This document shows positions 6,658-14,580 of a stretch of DNA of 14,882 bases, piece by piece; position 1 is the stretch's first letter; every line of letters begins with the position of its first letter. The position numbers and the translations under genes are program-made. The DNA comes from Candidatus Hydrogenedentota bacterium (lineage in GTDB: Bacteria > Hydrogenedentota > Hydrogenedentia > Hydrogenedentiales > GCA-2746185). The DNA is taken from contig DTSJ01000122.1 of the NCBI GenBank assembly GCA_012965445.1, forward strand, positions 1-14,882, given 5' to 3'. The notes beneath the pieces were generated by a model that searched no databases, was not told the origin of the DNA, and was given only the letters and a program-made list of their open reading frames with translations.

Positions 6658-7864
6658 CTAGTTGTTTCCGGTAAATCCGACGAAATTCTTCTTTTTGGAA
6701 CTGGCATTGAAATATCCCAGGAAACTCTTCGGTCCGTGATACTTCGCTTTCACGTCAGACCAGTCACTTATATTGACCGCCATTCGCCACATTTGCGAAG
6801 GCCTCAGATAAAAGTTCTTTAAACCTTCGTCGATCAGAGGTTGTATTTTCTCCTTCGAAAGACCGGGTAAATCAACGACACCCTTCTGCTCAAAATCGTC
6901 ATCCACCCAGTCGCGCCAGTTTTCAGGAATAAGTGTCCCTTCCTTTTTTGCCCAATCGTAATACGTTGTACCCGGGTAGGCAACGACACCCGTAAACTGA
7001 GCAGTATCGATCTTGAGCTCTTGAGACATCTTAATCGTCTCGCGGGCAGTTGCCTCAGTTTCATTGGGTCCACCGAACATGAAACAGCCGTGAATTCGAA
7101 GTTTCGCCTTCCGCGCATTCTCAGAAAACGTGTACATCTGGTCGATGGTCGTGCCCTTTTTAACGTTATTCAGAATCTCCTGGTTCCCAAACTCAAATCC
7201 CACGCACAACATGCGACAGCCCGACCGTTTCATAAGCTTCAGCGTTTCGACATCATTGAGATCCACTCGGGCGTTCGCGCTCCAGAATAGCGGGAGTTCG
7301 CGGCGAATGATTTCTTCGCAAAGCTCAATCAGGCGATCACGTGCAATACGCATCGTGAGCGTATCATCTTCAAACATGATTTCTTTGAGATTAGGGAACA
7401 ACTTCAAGTTATGCTCCATCTCATCAACCACATTCTCCACACTGCGCGTCCTGTATCGGTGGCCGTTCATAACCTGCGGTATCTGGAAATAGCTGCAGCG
7501 ATACCTGCACCCACGTCCTGTAATCGATGTCAGGAAGGGAAAAAGCTTCGCACCATCGTGGTAATCATTGATATCAAGATGATGCCATGCAGGAAACGCA
7601 AGACCATCCAGGTTCTCAATGTAAGGACGTTCAGGATTGGTCACAATTTCACCGTCATTCCACCAGGAAAGCCCCTCACAATCTTTCAATGAAGTGCCGT
7701 TCGCAAGATCTCGAATGGTGTAATCGAACTCTCCCCTGGCATAAGCGTCTACATCGTCGGCAGCATCGCGCAATACTTCATCAGGCACCGCAGACGAATG
7801 CGAACCAACGAGCGGATTTCGTAAAGTCTGTCCCGAACATCAGGTTTAACAACGCGACGCGCAT
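6658..7864 (-). pseudogene. B12-binding-type radical SAM protein, broken by internal deletion, frameshift and loss of one cluster cysteine
   Basis: The intact-looking part is a 376-codon frame opening at 7788. It starts inside the end of a B12-binding domain (PDEVLRDAADDVDAYARGEFD) and continues through the radical SAM barrel: TSITGRGCRYRCSYF, then the FEDDTLT, SANARVDL and GCFMFGGPNETE blocks. The true start appears to be ATG at 7864, with AAAAGGTG eight bases before it. It encodes MRVALLN...SARWFA, which resembles the N-terminus of this family, and then stops at 7781-7783. In the +1 frame across the same bases the protein resumes with LVGSHSSAVPDE. So about 80-100 codons of the B12-binding domain are missing and the frame is shifted. 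In the [4Fe-4S] motif CxxxCxxC the cysteines are C94 and C98, but position 101 is Phe (TTC, one base from TGC). The gene follows the Nudix gene by 31 bases. An assembly error is the alternative. Confidence 0.8.
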
Positions 7865-7895
7865 AATTTTTACACCTTTTGCCTGTATTGAATAT

Positions 7896-8354
7896 TCATA
7901 CCGTTAACCATCTGTTGCCAAGATACCGTTGCTTCCGCGCAAATCCGTTACCCATTCCATCAATCAATTCCGCATTCATCGGCGGATGTATGTTAAGCAA
8001 TTCTATTTCGGCGATTGACTGAAATCGCACCTCAACCACCCGTTCGTCAATTCCCAGCTTAACCTCACCATTCACAATCTCCGCTTCGAAACTACACTGG
8101 ATCAAATGCCTTCCAACATCGTCCGAGATCGCATCTGTAACAAACGCAAGATTTCCAACCTCAATGTCTATTGTTACCTCTTCCTTCAATTCACGAACCA
8201 GAGCTGACTCCAAGGTTTCGCCGTATCGCACACCGCCCCCAGGCAAAAGCCAGTAAGTATCCTCACCTTTCTGGTGCCTGACAAATAAGAGCGATTCATC
8301 CTGCTGAATTATCGCCGCTGCACGTACTCGGGGACGCTGCGAACCTTGGGACAA
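7896..8354 (-). CDS. Nudix hydrolase
   Basis: This 152-residue protein should hydrolyse a nucleoside diphosphate linked to another group; the substrate cannot be read from the sequence. The Nudix box runs GGVRYGE, seven residues, then RELKEEVTI, matching Gx5Ex7REUxEExGU except that the last Gly is Thr. The two Glu residues of REUxEE that bind metal are kept. The start is TTG at 8354 with AAGGAG ten bases before it; no ATG fits the N-terminus. TATACT on the minus strand (8390-8395) may be its -10, but I see no good -35. It is the first gene of a minus-strand pair with the damaged radical SAM gene. Length is normal for a single-domain Nudix enzyme. Confidence 0.92.
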   Translation of the reverse strand: MSQGSQRPRVRAAAIIQQDESLLFVRHQKGEDTYWLLPGGGVRYGETLESALVRELKEEVTIDIEVGNLAFVTDAISDDVGRHLIQCSFEAEIVNGEVKLGIDERVVEVRFQSIAEIELLNIHPPMNAELIDGMGNGFARKQRYLGNRWLTV

Positions 8355-8691
8355 ACCCTATTCACTCCTTAAATCCAAGCATTTATATAAGTATACCTCG
8401 AAAATCCACTTTTTGCCTATAACTCGGGCCATTTGTGCCAAAATTCCAAGATATCTCCGAATTCAAAACGAAATTCACACCTTCTAATCCATTATCGACC
8501 TAAAAACAGCCTTTCTTAATACAAAAAGCCACCGTCAAGAACTCTTGACGGTGGCTAAAACTGTACTTTTTCTTGTTTATATAACTTGAACCGGACCTAA
8601 GACATCGGATTTTTGGGAAACCCTGCAATCCCGGTCAAGTTATTCGCACCAAGCGTCTTCGCTCGATTACGGGCTATCCAGGCGAAAAGGC
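8355..8691. other. Intergenic stretch between the Nudix gene and rpsI
   Basis: This 337-base gap holds the rpsI terminator at 8522-8556 and, next to the Nudix gene, an AT-rich segment (8381-8396) that probably contains its promoter. I see no further gene, RNA or repeat in it. The ~135 bases between the rpsI stop and the hairpin are an unusually long 3' untranslated stretch with no clear fold of their own. Confidence 0.6.
8522..8556 (-). terminator. Rho-independent terminator of the rplM-rpsI operon
   Basis: AGCCACCGTCAAGA (8527-8540) pairs perfectly with 8543-8556, a 14-bp inverted repeat that would fold with a tight loop around ACT/AGT. On the minus strand the stem is followed by TTTTTGT (8527-8521), whereas the plus strand has no T-run directly after it. 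It therefore ends transcription coming from rpsI. Confidence 0.88.
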
Positions 8692-9096
8692 CTAACGTTT
8701 TGAGAACTGGAAACGCTTACGCGCACCAGGCTGCCCATACTTTTTACGCTCGACTTCGCGTGCGTCGCGCGTCAGAAAGCCTGCCTTTTTGAGTACCCCG
8801 CGCAGATTTTCGTCATGTTCGCAAAGTGCCCGCGCAATACCAAGCCGAATCGCGCCCGCCTGACCAGATTTTCCGCCGCCATTGCAGCGAATACGCACAT
8901 CGAACCTCGAATTCAACTCCGTGGCTTCAAAAGGCTGCTTCGCCGTCATCACCAGCACATCACGCCCAAGATATTCCCGAATTTCCCGGCCATTCACAAC
9001 TATATTTCCAGAACCCGGTTTAATGCGCACCCGAGCGACCGATTCTTTGCGACGACCTATTGCGACTATCTCGCCGCTTGCTTTATCAATTGACAC
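8692..9096 (-). CDS. rpsI: Small ribosomal subunit protein uS9
   Basis: This is a 134-residue uS9, close to the usual ~130. The N-terminal [25 protein letters not shown] block, the [19 protein letters not shown] block and the basic C-terminus [18 protein letters not shown] are the family hallmarks. The last Lys-Arg residues reach into the P-site of the ribosome. The start is GTG at 9096 with AGAGAGG upstream. It follows rplM by 27 bases, the conserved bacterial order L13-S9, and ends at the terminator 8522-8556. Confidence 0.97.
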   Translation of the reverse strand: MSIDKASGEIVAIGRRKESVARVRIKPGSGNIVVNGREIREYLGRDVLVMTAKQPFEATELNSRFDVRIRCNGGGKSGQAGAIRLGIARALCEHDENLRGVLKKAGFLTRDAREVERKKYGQPGARKRFQFSKR

Positions 9097-9123
9097 TGAA
9101 TTCTACCTCTCTTTGCTGATATC

Positions 9124-9552
9124 TTAAAAAGTGTGAACCACAGGATTCTGTGATCCGTGCGGATGTTCCGATCCCGCATATATCCGGACACTGCGAGCCA
9201 ACCCGCGGCCAAGACGATTGTGCGGCAACATTCCCTTGATAGCAAGCGTCATCGCTCGCGTTGGGTGTTTCTCCAGCATAGCACCGTAAGTGACCTCCTT
9301 GAGGCCTCCCGGATGCCCGGAATGTCGATAGTAAACTTTATCCGTGAACTTTGCTCCGGTCACTCGTGCCTTCTCGGCATTGATGATAATTACATTGTCA
9401 CCGCAATCGAGATAAGGCGTGTACTGCGGCTTGTGTTTACCCCGCAGCAAGCGCGACACCTCAGCCGCAACACGACCAAGAACTCTATCCTCTGCGTCAA
9501 TAATGACCCATGATTTTTTAATATCGCCCGCTTTGGGGACATAGGTACTCAC
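9124..9552 (-). CDS. rplM: Large ribosomal subunit protein uL13
   Basis: The protein is 142 residues, the standard length for uL13, when started at GTG 9552. That start has GGAGG eight bases upstream and gives the usual N-terminus STYVPKAGDIKKSWVIIDAE. The frame is open further upstream to 9630, but those extra 26 residues are Phe-rich and unlike the family. Recognisable blocks are VLGRVAAEVSRLLRGKHK, the HSGHPGGLK segment and KGMLPHNRLGR. It is an early-assembling 50S protein and the first gene of the rplM-rpsI operon. A weak candidate promoter on the minus strand is TTGAAT (9649-9644) and TACTCT (9626-9621), 17 bases apart. Confidence 0.97.
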   Translation of the reverse strand: MSTYVPKAGDIKKSWVIIDAEDRVLGRVAAEVSRLLRGKHKPQYTPYLDCGDNVIIINAEKARVTGAKFTDKVYYRHSGHPGGLKEVTYGAMLEKHPTRAMTLAIKGMLPHNRLGRGLARSVRIYAGSEHPHGSQNPVVHTF

Positions 9553-9708
9553 TCTGAAAACCTCCGGAAGAATGTTAAACGACTGCACGAAGCAGTACTC
9601 AAAAGAAAAAACGGTCCCATAGAGTATCAAAAACAGGGAGGCAATTCAACAAAGAACTACCCCTCAAACTCTAGAGGATACAAGACGATAATCTCGCGAC
9701 CAAATCTA

Positions 9709-9903
9709 CTATTCGATTGGAGGAGTTCGAAAATCCTCTTTTCGAAGTTTTTTGGCATAATGAACGATTATCTTACGCAAAAGCTCATCGCGTTTCATAC
9801 CCTCAACCTCCGCTTTCCATCGTAAAAAAGCGGCCACTTCACGTGGTAAGGTTACCGTCATTTTGACAGACTCTGCCGGATTAGCACTGGTTCTTGGACT
9901 CAT
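9709..9903 (-). CDS. Small ribbon-helix-helix-like DNA-binding protein
   Basis: The 64-residue product has the ribbon-helix-helix pattern: a beta strand KMTVTLPREV, then two helices in AAFLRWKAEVEGMKRDELLRKIIVHYAKKL. Such dimers usually bind operators, often as antitoxins or autoregulators. I chose ATG at 9903 because GAGGAC lies about eight bases upstream; another in-frame ATG at 9918 overlaps that site. The frame extends to 9999, but the added residues (Cys-rich, not RHH-like) look non-coding. No toxin gene or other partner sits beside it: RNase P RNA is on one side and rplM on the other, so its target is unknown. The call rests on sequence pattern only. Confidence 0.7.
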   Translation of the reverse strand: MSPRTSANPAESVKMTVTLPREVAAFLRWKAEVEGMKRDELLRKIIVHYAKKLRKEDFRTPPIE

Positions 9904-10170
9904 GATGGTCGTCCTCATTTCTATTGTGGGTCTACAACTCAAATGATTCCACGTAACAACGCGTTTCGAAGCTAAAGTCACGTGACAGAGCTCACACAAA
10001 AATACGTCTTTACGATTCTTAGATTAACACATATTCTACCGATAATCAAGCTGATTTCAACCCGCCACCATAATTTTCACGTCGCACGACCTTCGATATG
10101 GCTCAATCCCCCGAATTTAAACGAACATCCAACAAAATCGGGAATCCTGCAACAAGAATACGAAATGTGC

Positions 10171-10176
10171 TACAGT
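10171..10176 (+). promoter_or_regulatory. Probable extended -10 element of the RNase P RNA promoter
   Basis: TGCTACAGT places TACAGT at 10171-10176 with an upstream TG, ending seven bases before the first paired base of the RNA at 10183. The -35 region (around 10148-10154) is poor, as is common with extended -10 promoters. Confidence 0.45.
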
Positions 10177-10182
10177 CAATCC

Positions 10183-10547
10183 GAGTAGGCTGGATGGTCG
10201 CGAAATCCCTCGGATTTCGAGGAAAGTCCGGGCTCCACAGGACAGAGTGCTTGATAACGTCAAGGCGGGGCGACCCGACGGAAAGTGGAACAGAAAATAT
10301 ACCGCCTAAGCCCGATCTTTTGATCGGGCCGGTAAGGTTGAAATGGTGCGGTAAGAGCGCACCAGCGGTCTGGCAACAGGCCGGCTTGCCAAACCCCACT
10401 CGGAGCAATTCCAAATAGGGGAGCATTAGCGTGGTCCGCGCTGTTCCCGGGTAGGAAGCTTGAGATCAGTGGCGACGCTGATCCTAGATGAATGGCCATC
10501 TCTGAGCAATCGCTCTAGACAGAACTCGGCTTACAGGCTTACTCACC
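10183..10547 (+). ncRNA. rnpB: RNase P RNA, bacterial type A
   Basis: This is the catalytic RNA that removes 5' leaders from pre-tRNAs. The conserved core is visible in order: GAGGAAAGTCCGGGCTCCAC (~10219), the GGAAAGTGGAACAGAAA segment (~10280), a GCCCGATC-TTTT-GATCGGGC stem (P12-like), the AGATGAATGG segment (~10488) and ACAGAACTCGGCTTACAG near the 3' end. The ends were set by P1, where GAGTAGGC (10183-10190) pairs with GGCTTACTC (10536-10544) with one G-U pair. At ~365 nt it has the normal length. One base in the second block (GTGG rather than the usual GTGC/GTGCC) departs from the consensus I remember. No protein gene overlaps it. Confidence 0.95.
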
Positions 10548-10554
10548 TAATTGT

Positions 10555-10587
10555 GGCATGGCGCGACAACGCGCCATGCCGTCCTGC
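10555..10587 (+). terminator. Hairpin terminator after RNase P RNA
   Basis: GGCATGGCGCG (10555-10565) pairs with CGCGCCATGCC (10570-10580) around an ACAA loop, an 11-bp GC-rich stem. The following GTCCTGCTTT is only moderately U-rich, so it is a weaker intrinsic terminator or a 3'-end stabiliser. It begins 8 bases after the mature RNA. Confidence 0.65.
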
Positions 10588-10626
10588 TTTCTACGCTAAG
10601 AATAAACGTGATTCAAATAATTTCGC

Positions 10627-10655
10627 TTTACAACTCGGGCAGAATTATCTATAGT
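10627..10655 (+). promoter_or_regulatory. Strong sigma-70 promoter for the membrane protein at 10683
   Basis: TTTACA (10627-10632) and TATAGT (10650-10655) are separated by 17 bases and each matches the consensus at five of six positions. Transcription would start near 10662, leaving a ~20-base leader before the ATG at 10683. Confidence 0.7.
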
Positions 10656-10682
10656 TAATATGAAATTTGTCAGCAACAAATT

Positions 10683-11201
10683 ATGCTTGGGTATAAGGAT
10701 CCGTTCGTGGAACCAATCATTACTTACGTGAAGGAAAATGTGGCAGTGGCTGTCGTTGCAGCAATCATACTGATTTCACTCGCGGTTATATATCAAAAGA
10801 AATCCGCGCCGATAATTTTTCATTCCATCGAATACATGCTCTACATTGTTCTTGCACACTACATCATCTATGCCGTCGTACAGGTGATCGCCTGGTATAA
10901 CTCTCAGGCACCGGATTTGGAAAATCTGGGTGCGCTATCCTACGACTCACCGAATAATCCACTAACTCAGAATTTCTTCGATAAATCCTTGTACAACCCT
11001 GGCGGACTTCTATACTTCGAAATGATTGTCGCCTTGACCTTGCTGTATATCGTTGTCGTCGTGCGGCCAACATCCTACTCGGTGACAAACACATACAAAG
11101 GCGGCAAAGAACGGGGAACGGATACGGACGGAAAATCTCCGCGCACAAAGGGCAGGTACAACCGATCGAAAGCGACCACAGAGCGCAATCGAAAATCATA
11201 A
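10683..11201 (+). CDS. Hypothetical three-span inner-membrane protein
   Basis: I do not recognise this 172-residue protein. It has hydrophobic helices at about residues 20-37, 43-69 and 108-127. Between the second and third is a ~40-residue polar loop, and after the third a ~45-residue tail rich in Lys, Arg, Thr and Gly. The basic tail suggests a cytoplasmic C-terminus, which puts the first residues outside if all three helices span. The start ATG at 10683 lacks a clear Shine-Dalgarno sequence, but a good promoter lies 28 bases upstream and the next in-frame ATG would remove the first helices. It ends 16 bases from the stop of the convergent reductase gene. Confidence 0.75.
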   Translation: MLGYKDPFVEPIITYVKENVAVAVVAAIILISLAVIYQKKSAPIIFHSIEYMLYIVLAHYIIYAVVQVIAWYNSQAPDLENLGALSYDSPNNPLTQNFFDKSLYNPGGLLYFEMIVALTLLYIVVVVRPTSYSVTNTYKGGKERGTDTDGKSPRTKGRYNRSKATTERNRKS

Positions 11202-11217
11202 CGCACTCTATATCAAT

Positions 11218-12120
11218 CTAGCCCCTAGGCTTGAAGGGCTCTATCTGCGCAATCGCATCGTCCAGCGATACTATCCGTGTCTCTAGTACGTTCTGCGCAT
11301 AGCTCATATCGAACAATACCGACTCAGGCCTGTCCGCGCGACCATCTAGATTGATCGGATCAAAAACATGAACAAGTCCAGGATCGTACCCAAGACCTTC
11401 AGCAAGTCGTCTGACCAGGTCGAACCTCCGCAAGCGGTCGAGTCCGCCAAGCAATATCACCCCCCGCGTTTCCGTCGTCGCGAGTTCAAGAAGTGCGCGC
11501 CCCGCTGTAACCACATCTATCGGTGAACGCATTTCGTTGTCCGGCACTCCAACCGATTCACCATCATCCCATTTCGCCACTATCCGCGCCAAAAACGAGT
11601 TGCCCCCGCCAATGACCGGAAAACCCATCACCAATGCCAATCGACAGACAATGGAGTCAGGAACAGTATTCAGGACGATCTTCTCCGCTTCCAACTTCGT
11701 ATGACCATAGTAATTGATCGGCTCAGCGGAACTTGATTCCGTATAGAGTTCGCAAAATCCGTCAAACACGTTGTCAGTGGAAACGTATACCATCCGCACC
11801 TGATGCTGCCGAGCAAGTTCCGCCAGACGCTCTGTGTAATCGACATTCACCGCATTCGCGATACTACGATTTTGTTCACAATAGTCAATATCGGCAAAGG
11901 CCGCAGTATGAATGATCGCATCAGGGCGAAGTCCCTCAAAGAGTACCGACAGTCCGACATGGTCCTCGATGCCGAGGGTATGCCAATGAACATTCTCATG
12001 CTCGTACAATGACCTGCCGCGAGAAATAGCATGAATCTCGTATTCTTCCGCACCGAAATAGAGTACGCTTCCCGCGACAAAGCCAGAAGCACCCGTAACC
12101 AGTATTTTCTTGCGCGACAA
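11218..12120 (-). CDS. RmlD-like NAD(P)-dependent sugar-nucleotide reductase (extended SDR)
   Basis: The N-terminal Rossmann motif TGASGFVAG, the HTAAFADIDYCEQN segment, YVSTDNVFDG and the active-site YGHTK (YxxxK) with following LEAE are the pattern of the RmlD subfamily. Its best-known member reduces dTDP-4-keto-rhamnose to dTDP-rhamnose. The late blocks (VFDP, MSYAQNVL) also fit. No other rml gene is nearby, so the substrate is open. I favour TTG at 12120, four bases after the gpsA stop and seven bases after AGGGG, which gives the usual short N-terminus SRKKILVTG. The ATG at 12147 is in frame but overlaps gpsA by 23 bases and has a poor ribosome binding site. It is the last gene of the minus-strand ABC-gpsA-SDR cluster. 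Confidence 0.88.
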   Translation of the reverse strand: MSRKKILVTGASGFVAGSVLYFGAEEYEIHAISRGRSLYEHENVHWHTLGIEDHVGLSVLFEGLRPDAIIHTAAFADIDYCEQNRSIANAVNVDYTERLAELARQHQVRMVYVSTDNVFDGFCELYTESSSAEPINYYGHTKLEAEKIVLNTVPDSIVCRLALVMGFPVIGGGNSFLARIVAKWDDGESVGVPDNEMRSPIDVVTAGRALLELATTETRGVILLGGLDRLRRFDLVRRLAEGLGYDPGLVHVFDPINLDGRADRPESVLFDMSYAQNVLETRIVSLDDAIAQIEPFKPRG

Positions 12121-12124
12121 AGCC

Positions 12125-13102
12125 TCACCCCTGTTCCGGTCTCGCATCCCGCGCCATCAGCCGGGTCACGGCCGCCTTAGGGTCCGCCCCTTCAAACAAC
12201 ACACCGTAAACCTGATGCGTAATGGGCATCTCCACTCCGTATTTTTCAGCGAGGGCATACGCTGATCGCGTGGTGCGAACTCCTTCGGCAACCATCGGCG
12301 AGGCCGCAAGGGCTTCCTCAACACTCATTCCCTGCGCAAGGCGCTCACCCACCGCGCGGTTGCGCGAATGCTTGCTTAAACAGGTCGTCACCAAATCCCC
12401 CATGCCGCTGAGTCCAGAAAAGGTCTGTGCATCGGCACCCATCGCTACTCCCAGACGGGACATCTCCGCCAGTCCACGCGTGATAAGCGCGGACTTGGCG
12501 TTGTCACCCAGGGCAAACCCATCGCTCACCCCCGCAGCAATCGCAACCACATTCTTGAGCGCACCTCCAAGTTCGACACCAATAACATCTGGTGTGGTGT
12601 ACACCCGAAAATACGAACATTGAAATGCCTGCTGCACTGTCGAGCAGGCATCACCATCCGTCCCTGCTGCGCACACCGAGGCCGGCAGTTCGCGCGCAAC
12701 CTCTTCGGCATGGCTCGGCCCCGACAATACGACCACAGGACACGGATCGCTGACCTCGTGGATCACTTCATCCATCCGAAGCAGCGTTTCATTCTCGATG
12801 CCCTTGGCGACGCTGACACGGATCGTTTCGGGCGAGAAAGGATGTTGTTCCACAACCATGCGCATCACGTGCGACGGTACCGCAAGCACAGCTATCTCAA
12901 CAGAAGGGTCCGTTTCAGTCACGATGTCAATCGATTCGGGAATCTTCACGCCCGGCAGAAATATCGGGCTCTCCCGGGTCTCGCGCAGTGAATCCGGATC
13001 GTCTTCTTCCCGGCACCACACGCTTACATCTTGTCCATTAAGGGCAAGCAATCGTGCCAGGGCAAGTCCCCAGCTTCCAGAGCCCACAACTTGAATTCGC
13101 AT
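12125..13102 (-). CDS. gpsA: Glycerol-3-phosphate dehydrogenase [NAD(P)+]
   Basis: The enzyme reduces dihydroxyacetone phosphate to sn-glycerol-3-phosphate in the cytoplasm, supplying the backbone for phospholipids. The 325-residue length is standard. Visible motifs are the nucleotide-binding GSGSWGLALA (7-16), VLAVPSHVMR, VAKGIENETL, LSGPSHAEEVA, the ELGGALKNVVAIAAG block with the catalytic Lys, and the GDLVTTCLSKHSRNRAVGE block near the substrate site. The start ATG at 13102 has AAGGA six bases upstream. It lies 32 bases after the ABC ATPase fragment and immediately before the reductase gene, in one apparent transcript. Confidence 0.97.
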   Translation of the reverse strand: MRIQVVGSGSWGLALARLLALNGQDVSVWCREEDDPDSLRETRESPIFLPGVKIPESIDIVTETDPSVEIAVLAVPSHVMRMVVEQHPFSPETIRVSVAKGIENETLLRMDEVIHEVSDPCPVVVLSGPSHAEEVARELPASVCAAGTDGDACSTVQQAFQCSYFRVYTTPDVIGVELGGALKNVVAIAAGVSDGFALGDNAKSALITRGLAEMSRLGVAMGADAQTFSGLSGMGDLVTTCLSKHSRNRAVGERLAQGMSVEEALAASPMVAEGVRTTRSAYALAEKYGVEMPITHQVYGVLFEGADPKAAVTRLMARDARPEQG

Positions 13103-13134
13103 ACCTCGTCCTTACTCCAGGTAAACCGTCGCCG

Positions 13135-13956
13135 CTAAACCAGAATTGCTCGTTCAGAATCTGTGTCGAAAAGATGAATCTTGGTAGTATCCACGTCAAC
13201 CGTATACGGAGTGTTCACCTCAGGAATCTGGTCTCCAGCCAAACGAGCCGAGATCATCGTCTCTCCCACGCTCAGATGAACATAAGTCTCAGCGCCAAGC
13301 GGCTCCACAATCTCCACGTTGCCCCGCACAGACGATACCCCCTCGCGATCCCCCGCCTTGGGATGAGAGAGCGACTCAGGTCGAATACCCAGCGTGACCG
13401 TTTTATCAATGTGGTTGTCCAATACCGAGGATATCTCCTCCGGAAAGGTCAATCGAATTCCGCCCGGGCCTGTAAAATAACGTTCGTCATCCATTTCTTT
13501 GATCGTTCCCTCCAGAAGATTGATCGGCGGGCTGCCGATGAACCTCGCGACGAACTTGTTAACCGGCTTCGCGTACAGCTCGGTCGGAGTCGCGACCTGC
13601 TGAATCACGCCATCCAGCATTACAACGATTCGATCCCCCATCGTCATGGCCTCAACCTGATCATGCGTCACGTAGATCATTGTGGTCTTCAGTCGATTGT
13701 GAAGTCGTCCAATTTCCGCACGCATCTGGACCCGAAGCTGTGCATCAAGATTCGACAAGGGTTCATCAAACAAAAAAACCTGTGGATTTCGGATAATCGC
13801 ACGACCAAGTGCCACACGCTGTCGCTCACCACCGGAAAGAGCCCTCGGCTTCCGCTGAAGAAGATCACTAAGTCCAAGCGTTTTAGCCACCGCCTCGACC
13901 CGCTCCTTCTTCACGGCGTTTTTTTGCCTCCAGAATCTCTTTGAATTTGGATTCAC
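13135..13956 (-). CDS. ugpC: UgpC/MalK-type ABC transporter ATPase, C-terminal two thirds only (5' end replaced)
   Basis: Recognisable sequence starts at KKERVEAVAKTLGL (13911) and includes the signature LSGGERQ, Walker B VFLFDEP, D-loop SNLDAQLR, H-loop YVTHDQ, the FIGSPPINLLEG linker and a C-terminal regulatory TOBE domain with LGIRPE. It ends with LFDTDSERAI. These are the marks of the multiple-sugar or glycerol-3-phosphate importer ATPase. Walker A and the Q-loop are absent: the ~15 codons before 13911 are antisense-like overlap with the neighbouring membrane-protein gene, not ABC sequence, so the ATG at 13956 is not a real start. The missing front end is found in opposite orientation at 14652-14882. 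As drawn it cannot make an active ATPase. The importer's permeases and binding protein are not in the window. Confidence 0.88.
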   Translation of the reverse strand: MNPNSKRFWRQKNAVKKERVEAVAKTLGLSDLLQRKPRALSGGERQRVALGRAIIRNPQVFLFDEPLSNLDAQLRVQMRAEIGRLHNRLKTTMIYVTHDQVEAMTMGDRIVVMLDGVIQQVATPTELYAKPVNKFVARFIGSPPINLLEGTIKEMDDERYFTGPGGIRLTFPEEISSVLDNHIDKTVTLGIRPESLSHPKAGDREGVSSVRGNVEIVEPLGAETYVHLSVGETMISARLAGDQIPEVNTPYTVDVDTTKIHLFDTDSERAILV

Positions 13957-14476
13957 TTTCTTCGTCCCAGAAATATTCTTCGTATTTCACGACGAACAAT
14001 ACGATGAAGAATGCCGGAAAGAGCCAGAACCCGTAGACCATCCATGCGAGGGGAATAGGAAGAGCGAGGAACCTCCCGTCCATGCTTCCGTTCATATAGT
14101 CACGATACGTCCATACCATGACCGTCCATATGATGAGATAGATTACCCCTCCGATGGCTATTGGGACTTTGATTGGGCCGACGACATCGTTTCTTCTTGC
14201 ACCAAATGCGAGGCATGCGACAAACAGTGTGGAAACGAGTATGCCGAAAAACCACCCGAGCCAGAGAATGTGTTCATGGCGTTCCTTGCCGGATTCGCCT
14301 CTGAGGAGGGTTGCATAGTCGGGATGGGCGACTCCATGACCGCGATAAGATATTGACGTCTCCCCGGATTCGATATCGAGGACTTTGACCGCGGGTCGTT
14401 CTTCGATGGTAAACGCCAATGCCAAAACGAGCGACATACCCAGACAACACGCGAACAGCAAGCCTTGAACTTTCAT
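13883..14476 (-). CDS. Hypothetical four-span membrane protein, C-terminus probably chimeric
   Basis: I do not recognise this protein. The start is set at ATG 14476 behind GAGAGGGTAGGA; a longer frame to 14548 adds 24 residues without a ribosome binding site. There is an N-terminal hydrophobic helix (residues 5-22) and an exposed loop with HGVAHPDY. Three further helices follow: LGWFFGILVSTLFVACLAF, IAIGGVIYLIIWTVMVW and a long one ending FFIVLFVVKY. Then comes a charged tail. From about 13925 down, the reading frame crosses into bases that encode the ABC ATPase in another frame, so the last residues (RREEGAGRGGG) are likely not native and the true stop has been lost. It overlaps the ABC fragment by 74 bases. 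It is divergent from the ABC 5' fragment, with a 175-base gap. Confidence 0.7.
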   Translation of the reverse strand: MKVQGLLFACCLGMSLVLALAFTIEERPAVKVLDIESGETSISYRGHGVAHPDYATLLRGESGKERHEHILWLGWFFGILVSTLFVACLAFGARRNDVVGPIKVPIAIGGVIYLIIWTVMVWTYRDYMNGSMDGRFLALPIPLAWMVYGFWLFPAFFIVLFVVKYEEYFWDEESESKFKEILEAKKRREEGAGRGGG

Positions 14477-14580
14477 TGATCCTACCCTCTCATACGATTC
14501 AAGATTGATTGAAAGGAGAAGTTTATCTATGTTCATAGCAATTTGCAAACAGAAATTTCTGTGGGAGAATCGATTGCAGG

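Noticed and set aside
9553..9630. Longer N-terminus for uL13.
   Set aside because: The extra 26 residues are unlike the family, and the GTG at 9552 has an excellent ribosome binding site.
10098..10499. Open frames across the RNase P RNA on both strands.
   Set aside because: The conserved catalytic RNA core accounts for this stretch; the frames have no protein-like features.
13883..13956. Possible programmed frameshift joining the membrane protein to the ABC ATPase at the seven-A run.
   Set aside because: A -1 slip meets a stop immediately, and the needed +1 shift would fuse a membrane protein to an ATPase lacking Walker A. The rearrangement explains the overlap better.
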